A stretch of DNA of 64,000 nt from Zhenhengia yiwuensis. GTDB taxonomy: Bacteria > Bacillota > Clostridia > Lachnospirales > Cellulosilyticaceae. A program made the translations under genes and the position numbers. Positions 17,745 through 25,212 of this stretch are shown here, one piece after another. Under the pieces are notes generated by a model. That model searched no databases, was not told where the DNA came from, and was given only the letters and a program-made list of their open reading frames with translations. Each line of letters begins with the position of its first letter. Position 1 is the first letter of the stretch. The DNA lies in the NCBI RefSeq assembly GCF_014384995.1, contig NZ_JACRSY010000008.1, positions 71,674-135,673 of the forward strand, given 5' to 3'.

Positions 17745-18110
17745 ATGCGAACCAAATCCTAGGCAAGTTCTATTCCTTTACGCGTTCTAAGAAATCCTTT
17801 TATCTTCTTGAGTTTCCCCCTTACTCAAGATATAAAACTTTCTTAGAACACCGCACTACTTAGTGGTGGCAACTAAGTAGATACGAGAAATATTCTAATT
17901 ATCTATCAATATGGTACTTTAGGCTACGCTTACGGTAACTCCTACCTATGGCAGGCAGACTTAGCCCCTTGCAGTGATACATACACTGGTATCCCTTTCA
18001 TCTATAGCGCCTAATCCGCACTCCCATAGCGAGGTAATATCTTCCGCTATGACCTATCTACCTACTTGATATACCTCATGAATAAATCTCTTGCGTTTAA
18101 ACTATATTTT
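17745..18110 (-). ncRNA. candidate structured noncoding RNA of unknown class
   Basis: An unusually GC-rich, non-coding stretch packed with stems. They include CTACTTAGT / ACTAAGTAG at about 17853-17880, and GTTCTAAGAAA / TTTCTTAGAAC enclosing CTTGAGT / ACTCAAG at 17786-17856. CATAGCG / CGCTATG lies at 18025-18053, CAGTG / CACTG near 17970-17990, and GGCTA / TAGCC spans 17920-17965. In the minus-strand reading the unpaired segments are purine-rich (AAGGGGGAA, GATGAAAGGGAT, CCGTAAGCG), so minus is favoured. No T-box, tmRNA, SRP, RNase P or group II intron core was recognised. Ends and strand are estimates. A strong hairpin terminator lies just to the right. Confidence 0.45.
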
Positions 18111-18117
18111 GCCACAA

Positions 18118-18185
18118 AAACAAAAAGCATACTTAGGCTCGTCTATTTTAATTAAGGGGGAGACGGCTTAGGTATGCTTTTTGTA
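18118..18185. terminator. strong bidirectional terminator
   Basis: Long inverted repeat ACAAAAAGCATAC...AGGC..CGTCT / AGACG.GCTTAGGTATGCTTTTTGT with T-runs on both strands. On the minus strand it would end the tmrB operon; on the plus strand it would end any transcript crossing the structured region. Confidence 0.85.
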
Positions 18186-18238
18186 CATTTTTATTTATAA
18201 CTCCACTCTTTCACTTTAGCCTGCATATATCTTTCTCA

Positions 18239-18617
18239 CTATCTTATATGTTTAATCATTGTATAAATTCTATCTAACTTTTTCTTTATAGCACTCCTTC
18301 TGTCTGGCACTAAGGTTAAGTTACTTCTTCTAGCAATCTCTAATACTACTTCATCAATAGTCATAGCATCCGTCTGAATAATGCCTTCTGTAATCTCATT
18401 CTGAAAAGCTACTAAGCACCTATCTATCTGCTGTTCTGCCCAGCTTGTTTCATACTCAAGGCGCTTTCTTAATCGTTTTAAAAGCGTACTTTTATTCGCA
18501 TATAAAATAACCTATATTTTCTGGGTCATAGACAAAGGCATCTTGTAAATGCCTCTTAAGTTCAAAATCTGTTTGTGTCTTGCCCGATCCAAATGCACCA
18601 TTAATCCATATAATCAT
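18239..18617 (-). pseudogene. tmrB: TmrB-like P-loop kinase with internal deletion
   Basis: The first part reads MIIWINGAFGSGKTQT and FVYDPENIGYFI, matching the start of TmrB, a P-loop protein giving tunicamycin resistance in Bacillus. It then stops. In another frame the C-terminal part appears: STLLKRLRKRLE, SWAEQQIDRCL, IIQTDAMTIDEVV and a final HIR. About 75-80 residues between the two are missing and the junction near 18500 is out of frame. AGGAGA lies before the ATG at 18617. The gene follows an unrelated ORF by nine bases at the end of a Nudix-containing run. Confidence 0.85.
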
Positions 18618-18626
18618 TGTGTTCTC

Positions 18627-19568
18627 CTATTTTACCCAAATGCTTTCTTCTGGTATAGTAATATATCTTGAAAATAGTTCAACTTCTAAAGGTTCATCAA
18701 AATCTTTCTCTACAGTCTTAAGGAGTTCTATGCGCACAGGATACCCATTAAGACCATTCCCCTTACATACAAAACCTACACTGCCTGAATACATCCTATG
18801 CTCAGGTTCTGCCTCTAAATATTCTTTAAGGAAAAAGTTAAGCTGTTCCCCATCTTCTGTCTCATAATGTAATAAAATTAAAGCTTTATCTGGTGGACAA
18901 ACCTCCTCCAAATGCTTTATGTACTCTTCTTTAAAGTGCTCTCGCTCCGCTGGCTCAATATTTTGCAATATTTCTTCTAGCCTTTGTAACCCTTCATCAT
19001 AATAATAGTACTTTTCAACTTCATCTATATAGAAAACGCGCTTCTTTCCTGTCGCTTCGTCAAAGTACTGAATCCTCGTATTAGGCTCCGCCTTACCTAT
19101 ATTTACCCTAAAAGAATGCTCTATACGAACAGTATAATGAGACTCGGCTACATTCAAAATCATAGGCATAAGTTTATTTAGATTATCTACTGGAAGCTCT
19201 GTATCACTTTCTAATCTATACTCACTTAATATAAGCTCTTCCATAGAACCCTCTAACCATTCCTTAGGTATAAGGCCTTTCTCTTTAAAGTACGTATAGG
19301 TCTCATAATCACTTTCATGGTAATACCTTAACCCTCTTGCTGAACTTCCTTCCATCATGAATTCTTGACCTGCAAAATTTATAGCTTTAATATACAAATT
19401 GTTTAGGCCATACATAGGCTCATTCTGCAACCTCTCTATCATTTTTTCACGGTTAGTCTTATAGTCTTTTCTATGTATACTGCTCTTTTCCGCTTGTCCT
19501 TCTTGGTACAACATAAGTAATTTTCTTGTACCTTCTTCTTTTACTATACTTAATAACTGTATTTCCAT
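18627..19568 (-). CDS. hypothetical protein, 313 residues
   Basis: I do not recognise the family with confidence. The protein is acidic and soluble, with no signal peptide or membrane helix. The N-terminal third is helical (VKEEGTRKLLMLYQEG, KMIERLQNEPMYGLNNL). The middle holds a beta-rich stretch around HYTVRIEHSFRVNIG, and there is a Tyr-rich run KYYYYDEGL near residue 190. The start ATG has GAGGG immediately before it, which is poor spacing, so the true start is uncertain. It lies between two Nudix genes upstream and the tmrB remnant downstream on one strand, so co-transcription is likely. Confidence 0.7.
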   Translation of the reverse strand: MEIQLLSIVKEEGTRKLLMLYQEGQAEKSSIHRKDYKTNREKMIERLQNEPMYGLNNLYIKAINFAGQEFMMEGSSARGLRYYHESDYETYTYFKEKGLIPKEWLEGSMEELILSEYRLESDTELPVDNLNKLMPMILNVAESHYTVRIEHSFRVNIGKAEPNTRIQYFDEATGKKRVFYIDEVEKYYYYDEGLQRLEEILQNIEPAEREHFKEEYIKHLEEVCPPDKALILLHYETEDGEQLNFFLKEYLEAEPEHRMYSGSVGFVCKGNGLNGYPVRIELLKTVEKDFDEPLEVELFSRYITIPEESIWVK

Positions 19569-19637
19569 CCCTCTTATAACAACCTGCTTATTGATAGCTG
19601 TTTCTTCTTCTAGCAGTAAGTATTCTTCTTTCAGCTT

Positions 19638-20039
19638 TTACCTCACATAATCTACAAGTTTAGGATGAATAAGTGGATAAGTTAGTGCCTTAGGCATCTC
19701 CTCACATAAGACTACTTTTTCTATTTCTGATGGAGGTAAGTCAGTAAATTCCTCTATATTGGCAAAGTATAATCTTCCAAAGGTTTCCTTGCCCTTATTG
19801 ATAACAGAGTAAATGCCCATATCCTTTAATTTAAAACCAAGTGCCCCCGTTTCCTCATAAAGTTCTCTCTCTGCCGTATCAAAGATATCTTCGCCTTCTT
19901 CTCTATGCCCTCCGGGCACCTCTAAGGTATCTCTTTCCCTATGCTTGCAATATACCCACTTATCTTGATATCTTGAAACAATGACTGCAAACTCTAAAAG
20001 CTCATCTGCTACTTCTTCATAAAATTTAACTTCTATCAT
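19638..20039 (-). CDS. Nudix hydrolase
   Basis: A 133-residue enzyme of the Nudix superfamily, which cleaves nucleoside diphosphates linked to another group. The Nudix box is complete: GGHREEGEDIFDTAEREL followed by YEETGA, with the metal-binding REXXEE glutamates. VIVSRYQDKWVYCKH before the box and the C-terminal VLCEEMPKALTYPLIHP suggest an ADP-ribose- or nucleotide-cleaning type, though substrate cannot be set. GGAGG lies five bases before the ATG at 20039; the ATG at 20051 would bury it. It is adjacent to a second Nudix gene. Confidence 0.9.
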   Translation of the reverse strand: MIEVKFYEEVADELLEFAVIVSRYQDKWVYCKHRERDTLEVPGGHREEGEDIFDTAERELYEETGALGFKLKDMGIYSVINKGKETFGRLYFANIEEFTDLPPSEIEKVVLCEEMPKALTYPLIHPKLVDYVR

Positions 20040-20099
20040 ATGCCCCTCCATTTTCTTTTATCCTACTTCATTCGTTTTGATAAACTTCATTGTAACATC

Positions 20100-20537
20100 C
20101 TATTTTCTATAATTCTCTAAAAAATTCTTTATCGCCCATCCTTGTGCCTTTATATACATTTTTGTTTCTATATCTTCTATTGAAATCCATTCAAGTTTAT
20201 GATCTATTTCTACGGGTTCTACAATCTTTTCTACAAGCTCACCATAATAGTAATACTGTACGGGATGAAAATACCCTAACTCCTTATGTAGCCAATACTC
20301 TTCCGCAGAACATATATAGGAATGCACATTAGCAGTAAAACCTATTTCTTCAAGAATCTCTCGCTTTATACAATCCATATGATTTTCGTTACCCTCTAAG
20401 CCTCCACCAAGCAAAAAATAACCTTTAGGCGTTTTTACAACCGCTGCTTTATCCCCATCCATACAAATTAAGTATGCACCTAATCTATCGTAATAAGCAT
20501 TACCTTCAACTTTTTCTCCAAATGTTTTATCTACCAA
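20100..20537 (-). CDS. Nudix hydrolase with TTG start
   Basis: A 145-residue Nudix protein. The box reads GGGLEGNENHMDCIKREILE then EIGF, retaining the REXXEE core. GAYLICMDGDKAAVVKTPKG precedes it as the usual first beta hairpin. The start is TTG at 20537, supported by GGGAGG eight bases upstream; no ATG lies nearby in frame. It resembles MutT-like proteins of Firmicutes annotated only as Nudix. It heads the run of minus-strand genes ending at the tmrB remnant. Confidence 0.88.
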   Translation of the reverse strand: MVDKTFGEKVEGNAYYDRLGAYLICMDGDKAAVVKTPKGYFLLGGGLEGNENHMDCIKREILEEIGFTANVHSYICSAEEYWLHKELGYFHPVQYYYYGELVEKIVEPVEIDHKLEWISIEDIETKMYIKAQGWAIKNFLENYRK

Positions 20538-20673
20538 TATATTTACCTCCCTTGTAAAAATAAATCTTTAGTTTGAAGTTTATTGCTATTTTCTAAAGAT
20601 ATTTCTCCACCACATACTTTCTTCTCAAATAATTTAGAATCCGTTAGATAATAATGAGGATATAAGGTAGAAA

Positions 20674-20700
20674 GATAGCCCCTTCATTGAAGGAGCTATC
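20674..20700 (-). terminator. hairpin after the XRE regulator gene
   Basis: GATAGC.CCTTC-att-GAAGG.GCTATC about 50 bases past the regulator stop, followed on the minus strand by TTTCT. The T-run is short. Confidence 0.6.
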
Positions 20701-20752
20701 TCGACTGACAGAATAACTATTTTATGGAACTCATATAATCCATAAATTTCAT

Positions 20753-21586
20753 TTATAAATATTTCTTATCTCTTGAAGTACAGAAATTAATAAAGTGATT
20801 AGGGCGTTTTATTATTTCTTTTGTAATTGCTAATAAAAATATAAAGGCTGGATTAGGGTTAAAATTATAGATTGTTTGTACTACATCATCTAAATCAATT
20901 TCTGTTTCAGTAACTAGCTTATATAACTTTAATGTCTCGATAAGTTGCTTAGCTTTTTCAGCAGATATTTTCAAATTAGTTTCTAAAAGCCTTACAGTAA
21001 AGGGTTTGTTATCTCTTTTGTATAGTAAAAACAAACTATTTAGCACATCAGAATCTCCTAACAACTTGAAAAGATTCACATACTCCTCTCTCTTTAAAAA
21101 ACCTTTTTCCCAACCATCTACAGGTTCGGGCATTATAAAGAAATAGGGCATGTTTTTGCTTAAGGAAAACGTACTAATACCACTTTGAAATTGCATTTGT
21201 GAATGAGTATAATTATCCTGATTAACATCTAATTCTAATTTTAGTGGGCGAGTAATACCTTTTACTCCACCTAAAGCCTTTTCAATTTCCCAACAATATT
21301 CCATTGCTTGGTTAAAGCGTTCTTCCTGTTCAAAAGAAGAAATGTGTTGAGCAATTTTAGCCTTCAAGTCACTATAATTACTTTCCTCTCTACCAAATAG
21401 CCTATCAATTGACACATTAAAATAATCAGCTATTTGTGGCAGTAATTCTGCATCAGGCATTCCACCGCACTCCCATTTTGATACAGCTTGTGTTGAAATA
21501 CCAACTTTTTTAGCTAAATCTTCTTGAGTTACACCTTTTTCTTTTCTTAAGTTAGCTATCACCTTGCCTAATGTTTCATAATTCAT
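20753..21586 (-). CDS. XRE-family transcriptional regulator
   Basis: A 277-residue protein. The N-terminal helix-turn-helix is clear: LGKVIANLRKEKGVTQEDLAKKVGIS, with QAVSKWECGGMPDAELLPQIADYF (residues about 5-65). The remaining 200 residues form an unrecognised domain with HISSFEQEERFNQAMEYCWEI and, near the end, a possible second winged helix (FTVRLLETNLKISAEKAKQLI). GGGGAG lies nine bases before the ATG at 21586; the earlier start at 21682 has no support. No co-oriented partner is visible. It borders the IS1595 remnant. Confidence 0.85.
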   Translation of the reverse strand: MNYETLGKVIANLRKEKGVTQEDLAKKVGISTQAVSKWECGGMPDAELLPQIADYFNVSIDRLFGREESNYSDLKAKIAQHISSFEQEERFNQAMEYCWEIEKALGGVKGITRPLKLELDVNQDNYTHSQMQFQSGISTFSLSKNMPYFFIMPEPVDGWEKGFLKREEYVNLFKLLGDSDVLNSLFLLYKRDNKPFTVRLLETNLKISAEKAKQLIETLKLYKLVTETEIDLDDVVQTIYNFNPNPAFIFLLAITKEIIKRPNHFINFCTSRDKKYL

Positions 21587-21825
21587 TTTGCTCAACTCCC
21601 CATTTAATAATATAAGTGTTCCTGTGTTAATACTACCACAAGTATAGGTTGTATTAAATAGAGGGGATTTTGATAAAATCAACTATAAGTAGAATTCCTT
21701 AATCTAAAAAATATCTATTTTAAAGTCTCTCACCTATAAGTTTCTATTCTTATATCTACACATGGAGTTACACTATGAACAAGGATATTCTTACTTCTCA
21801 CTATTTCTTTTTCGGTGTTAAACGT

Positions 21826-22643
21826 TTAAAGCCATTTAAACCAATAGAGGTAGTTAATTAGGAATTTAGTTGACATACCTTTGAAACGACGTATCCATAC
21901 TTTATAGATACTATCCAAAGCATTTAGATGGTTAATATGATATATGCCTGTTTTATGCCTACCACACTTGATCTGCTTATCGTCTAGGTTAAAATCTCTA
22001 GCAAATTTGAATGTATGATTTATGGCTATCTGTACACAAAATAGCCCCTGCTTCGATACATCCTCTAAACAAACGTTCAAAATCTGAAGTAGCAATTCTC
22101 CCTCTACATACAGGCTCAAAAATAATGTTGTTATTACGATCTATGGCAGTAGCTATACAAACTTGTTCATGACTTATACCATAAACTTTAACTTCACCGC
22201 CTCTACGTCTAGCAGGTCTAGGCATAATGAATCCACTTTTATTGTGATTGCCCTTATAGCTATAAGCTTGAAAAGTTTCATCTACTTCAATAATGCCCTT
22301 AACTTTACCAATGCCCATGTACTAATGAATACAATCAAATAGCTTGTGTCTCGTATAAAACGAGGTCTTAACACAAACCTCTATTTGAGCAGCACATTTT
22401 CTAATGCTTAAGCCTAGCAACATACACTTAGCATATTCCATCCATTTGTTTAGTGGGAGTTTTGTACCTGATAATGCAGACATAGAGAGGTTGTTGAAGT
22501 GCTTCTTGCAGTCCTTACACTTATAACATTTTTTGTGGCATAAAGTGAATAGCCAGTATTTCTCCTAAAAAGTTAAATAACTCTCTTACTTGCGCGGGTG
22601 AAAGTGAAAGTATATCATTTCTAAGCCCAAGTAATTCTGACAT
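21826..22643 (-). pseudogene. degenerate IS1595-family (ISXO2-like) transposase
   Basis: Broken transposase of a mobile element. Pieces in order: MSELLGLRNDILSLSPAQVRE (N-terminal start at 22643), a residual zinc-ribbon end YKCKDCKKHF, KLPLNKWMEYAKCMLLGLSI, an in-frame stop just before MGIGKVKG, then the DDE domain IIEVDETFQAYSYKGNHNK, RRRGGEVKVYGIS and ILCTDSHKSY. A frameshift near 22030 separates this from INHLNALDSIYKVWIRRFKGM, the end of the domain. At least one deletion in the zinc ribbon, one stop and one frameshift mean it is inactive. Terminal repeats could not be found by eye. It sits within an acetyltransferase gene. Confidence 0.85.
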
Positions 22644-22690
22644 ATGAGGCCCTTGCAATACATTTCTGTGCCAACGCACTCCCAATTCCT

Positions 22691-22852
22691 TTACATTGAT
22701 ACCCTTCTAAAACTCCATAAAAATCCTATTATCTTCTCCTTCTCGTCTTTAGCGACAATTAGACTCCCTTCATCTGATAACACCCCAGCCGTATAAGGAT
22801 ATTGGCTTATAATATGCTTTTTTGTATCCTCTGTACCAAATTCAATTTTCAT
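22691..22852 (-). pseudogene. N-terminal fragment of a GNAT acetyltransferase
   Basis: 53 codons from ATG at 22852, preceded by GGGG eight bases upstream. The reading MKIEFGTEDTKKHI, QYPYTAGVLSDEGSLIV and EKIIGFLWSFRR is the start of a GNAT protein up to the first core strands. It stops where the IS1595 remnant begins; the rest is not found on the other side of the element. Likely interrupted by the insertion and later eroded. Confidence 0.65.
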
Positions 22853-22864
22853 AAGTTCTTCCCC

Positions 22865-23326
22865 CTATTTATCTTTTATCCTCTTAGCCATCCAAATATC
22901 TGGTTTGCCAAATCCATTTGCATCAGGGAATACTCCTACTATTTTGTAGCCTTGCTTCTCATAAAAAGCATAAGGATGGCGATCTAGATTACGGATATTT
23001 TTAATCTTTTCATAAGTATCTTCAAAAAGGTCTCCTTCTGATAAGCTTGTCCTACCGTCTTCATCATCTGTTCCAAGATAAATTATAATGCCTCCTTGCT
23101 TATAGACTTCTTCTTCTAAAATTGCAACAAGCTTTGTCCCTATTCCCTTTGACTGATAAGATGGTTCTACTGCTACGAGAGCAATCCTATCTTCTTGGAC
23201 AAATTTCTCCATATCTTCTAAGGCTTCTTCTTTTGTATCCCAGGCATGTTCAAAACATACTACAAGAAGCTCTGCCCCTTCATGTATTCACTGTTTATTT
23301 TCTCTTTTAAGTTTTTCTATTTTCAT
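22865..23326 (-). pseudogene. GNAT acetyltransferase, AAC(6')-like, with stop and deletion
   Basis: The ATG at 23326 has AAGGAG upstream and reads MKIEKLKRENKQ, then an in-frame TGA (23288-23290), then LLVVCFEHAWDTKEEALEDM and the C-terminal acetyl-CoA-binding part with YQSKGIGTKLVAILE, IYLGTDDEDGRTSL and HPYAFYEKQGYKIVGV. These last blocks are typical of Firmicute aminoglycoside 6'-acetyltransferase-like proteins. About 25-30 residues normally present between the ALVAV strand and the acetyl-CoA loop appear missing, in frame. Translation from the internal Met gives 115 residues. Probably inactive. Confidence 0.75.
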
Positions 23327-23354
23327 TTTATGCTCTCCTTTAAATTCACTAAGA

Positions 23355-23391
23355 AAATAGCCTCTAAGAGTTATACTCTTAAAGGCTATTT
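23355..23391 (-). terminator. terminator after the copper-amine-oxidase-domain gene
   Basis: AAATAGCCT.TAAGAGT-tat-ACTCTTA.AGGCTATTT, a long stem with one mismatch and T-rich flank on the minus strand, 136 bases past the stop at 23527. Confidence 0.75.
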
Positions 23392-23526
23392 ATGTTCTAA
23401 CTATTTTATTATTCTGCTGAGGTCCTCTATCCTCTTCTCGCCTTATATATATACAAGTATAGCATATTTTATAATAGGCTTACTATTCTGAACTCAATTT
23501 TTTTATTAAATTCTCTACTCTAAAGG

Positions 23527-24297
23527 TTATTCTCTACTTTTATTTATAAAATGCATAGTCCAGTCGGAAATCGTACAATCCGCAAACATAGAAAAATATT
23601 CACTTGGGACATAGACACTTCCATCTATAAGCTTAGGCGCTACGCCCGCACTAAAAGGTGCTGACATACCTATTGCATTAACACTTTTATACAAATAGGA
23701 ATCAAACCCAATTTGTACCTTAGACTCTATCCTTCCATTATTTAATGTTGCAGTGTATGTGGCTGCATCCCATTCCACTTCAAAACCCATAGCTTCTGCT
23801 ATATTTCTTAAAGGTAACATAACCTGGCCCATATAATGACTAGGTAGATTATGACCTAAGTCTACTGTCTCACCATCTACAGTCACTTTTTCAATGAGTA
23901 CTTCACTCAGTGCTTTGTACACCTTCTCCATATCTATCTCTTTATTTGCTGCAGCTTTAGAAAGTATGCCACTCTTTTCTTCATTAGATACCATTTCTGA
24001 CCAAGTTTCCATAGGATAGTCTTTAAGCTCAATAATACCTAGTTTTTCTGCCCTTTCCATAGCTGGTAAAGCATAATGTGTATCCATAATAGGTGGCAAT
24101 TGCTCCTTATGATTCACTGCTTGTAAAATCACTGTAATAAACTCAGCCTTTGTAATAGGTATATTCCTATTAATAACATGAGTGGATACTCCTTGGTCTG
24201 CAAGAGGTATAATCTCCTTAGTTGGTTCACTTGCATATAAGTTTATACTTGAGAATGTTACAAATGCCATTAATGTCCATATTAAACTTTTCTTCAT
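23527..24297 (-). CDS. secreted protein with copper amine oxidase N-terminal-like domain
   Basis: A 256-residue exported protein. The signal peptide is MKKSLIWTLMAFVTFSSINLYAS. Residues about 45-130 look like an S-layer-homology or related region (PITKAEFITVILQAV, AMERAEKLGII). Residues about 145-250 form the stalk domain known from copper amine oxidase N-termini: VTVDGETVDLG, VMLPLRNIAEAMGFEVEWDA and GSVYVPSEYFSMF. Such domains are common in surface proteins of Clostridia and probably act in cell-wall attachment; no enzyme domain is present. GGGGGTGG lies six bases before the ATG at 24297. Confidence 0.85.
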   Translation of the reverse strand: MKKSLIWTLMAFVTFSSINLYASEPTKEIIPLADQGVSTHVINRNIPITKAEFITVILQAVNHKEQLPPIMDTHYALPAMERAEKLGIIELKDYPMETWSEMVSNEEKSGILSKAAANKEIDMEKVYKALSEVLIEKVTVDGETVDLGHNLPSHYMGQVMLPLRNIAEAMGFEVEWDAATYTATLNNGRIESKVQIGFDSYLYKSVNAIGMSAPFSAGVAPKLIDGSVYVPSEYFSMFADCTISDWTMHFINKSRE

Positions 24298-24374
24298 TAT
24301 TATCCACCCCCATTGATTAAACATTTAACTTACTCTAATAATTAGACGTATGATTATAAAAAAAGTTCCTACTT

Positions 24375-24902
24375 TTAATGATCTAAGACTTCTAAGTAAT
24401 GTGGTAAAAATACAGTAAGAAACTCCTCATCTCTAATCACTTCTTCAACTAATTTTTCATAAGTTCTATACGCCAAATCATATTCTTCCTTTGTGATAGT
24501 CCCTTCATCAAGCGCTTCTTGCAGTTCATCTTCATCTATTAAGTGCACACTAAAATCAGGTGCTACAATAACATCTAAATATAAGTCTTCAAAATAAGGT
24601 ATGTTTCTTTCATCTACCCCATTTTCTTTAGTCATATCAAAGTACCACTCTACAATTTCATTATGTCTATTATAAATAGCTGTTACACACCAAGTCTCAT
24701 TGTCCGGCAAAAAGATTATGCCCTTATAGCCATCATCACATAAGCATACTTCTGCATTATAATGTGCTTTTAATTTTCTTTTGACAGAACCCATTTTAAC
24801 TAAGGAAACATACCCCTTCCATTCACCATCTACATACATCCATTTGTAAGAACGCTCAGCGAGCCAAGCCCAATTACTTCCATCTAAATACTTTCTTTTC
24901 AT
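24375..24902 (-). CDS. DUF402-family protein
   Basis: A 175-residue cytoplasmic protein matching the DUF402 family, whose characterised members are nucleoside-diphosphate phosphatases or RNA-binding proteins. Visible parts: WAWLAERSYKWMYVDGEW, NETWCVTAIYNRHNEIVEWYF, and the core YFEDLYLDVIVAPDFSVHLIDEDEL with clustered acidic residues. A helical tail follows (ITKEEYDLAYRTYEKLVEEV). GAGG lies nine bases before the ATG. It is a single gene, 77 bases upstream of the secreted protein gene on the same strand. Confidence 0.85.
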   Translation of the reverse strand: MKRKYLDGSNWAWLAERSYKWMYVDGEWKGYVSLVKMGSVKRKLKAHYNAEVCLCDDGYKGIIFLPDNETWCVTAIYNRHNEIVEWYFDMTKENGVDERNIPYFEDLYLDVIVAPDFSVHLIDEDELQEALDEGTITKEEYDLAYRTYEKLVEEVIRDEEFLTVFLPHYLEVLDH

Positions 24903-25212
24903 CTATTCATTCCTCATTTTATTTAGTCTTGTATCTATTTTATCTGTTTTTAGTAAAGTTTTTATGCATAAAATGCCTATTTCCCTTTTTTCTAGAGTAT
25001 ACAGGATTAAGATAACATTTTAAATGCATAATGCCATTTAGCATATGTTTTTCAAATGTATTATCCAAATATTTGGTTATAATAAAACGCTACAATTGAA
25101 TATGATGCTAGTAAGCAAAAACTTATCTACACAAGGTATGCCAACAAGGTTTTTGAACTCGTATTGGGAGAAATAATTGCATTTATAAAAACTGATACCA
25201 CAAATGATTACA
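24903..25212. other. intergenic region with a possible coding relic
   Basis: About 310 AT-rich bases between two minus-strand genes. On the plus strand, codons from about 25090 to the stop at 25218 read EYDASKQKLIYTRYANKVFE and continue with VLGEIIAFIKTD, which looks like a protein C-terminus but has no start codon or ribosome site. It may be a relic. No clear terminator or promoter was seen. Confidence 0.4.

Noticed and set aside
17639..17863. 74-residue plus-strand ORF before the structured region
   Set aside because: No ribosome site, no family resemblance, and it runs into the structured stems.
17853..17885. T-box-like GGTGGCAAC on the plus strand at the structured region
   Set aside because: The bases sit in the loop of a perfect hairpin, no specifier loop or stem I is present upstream, and no synthetase or amino-acid gene follows.
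23288..23290. TGA as a selenocysteine codon in the GNAT gene
   Set aside because: The family has no selenocysteine at this position, no suitable stem was seen after it, and the gene also lacks core residues.
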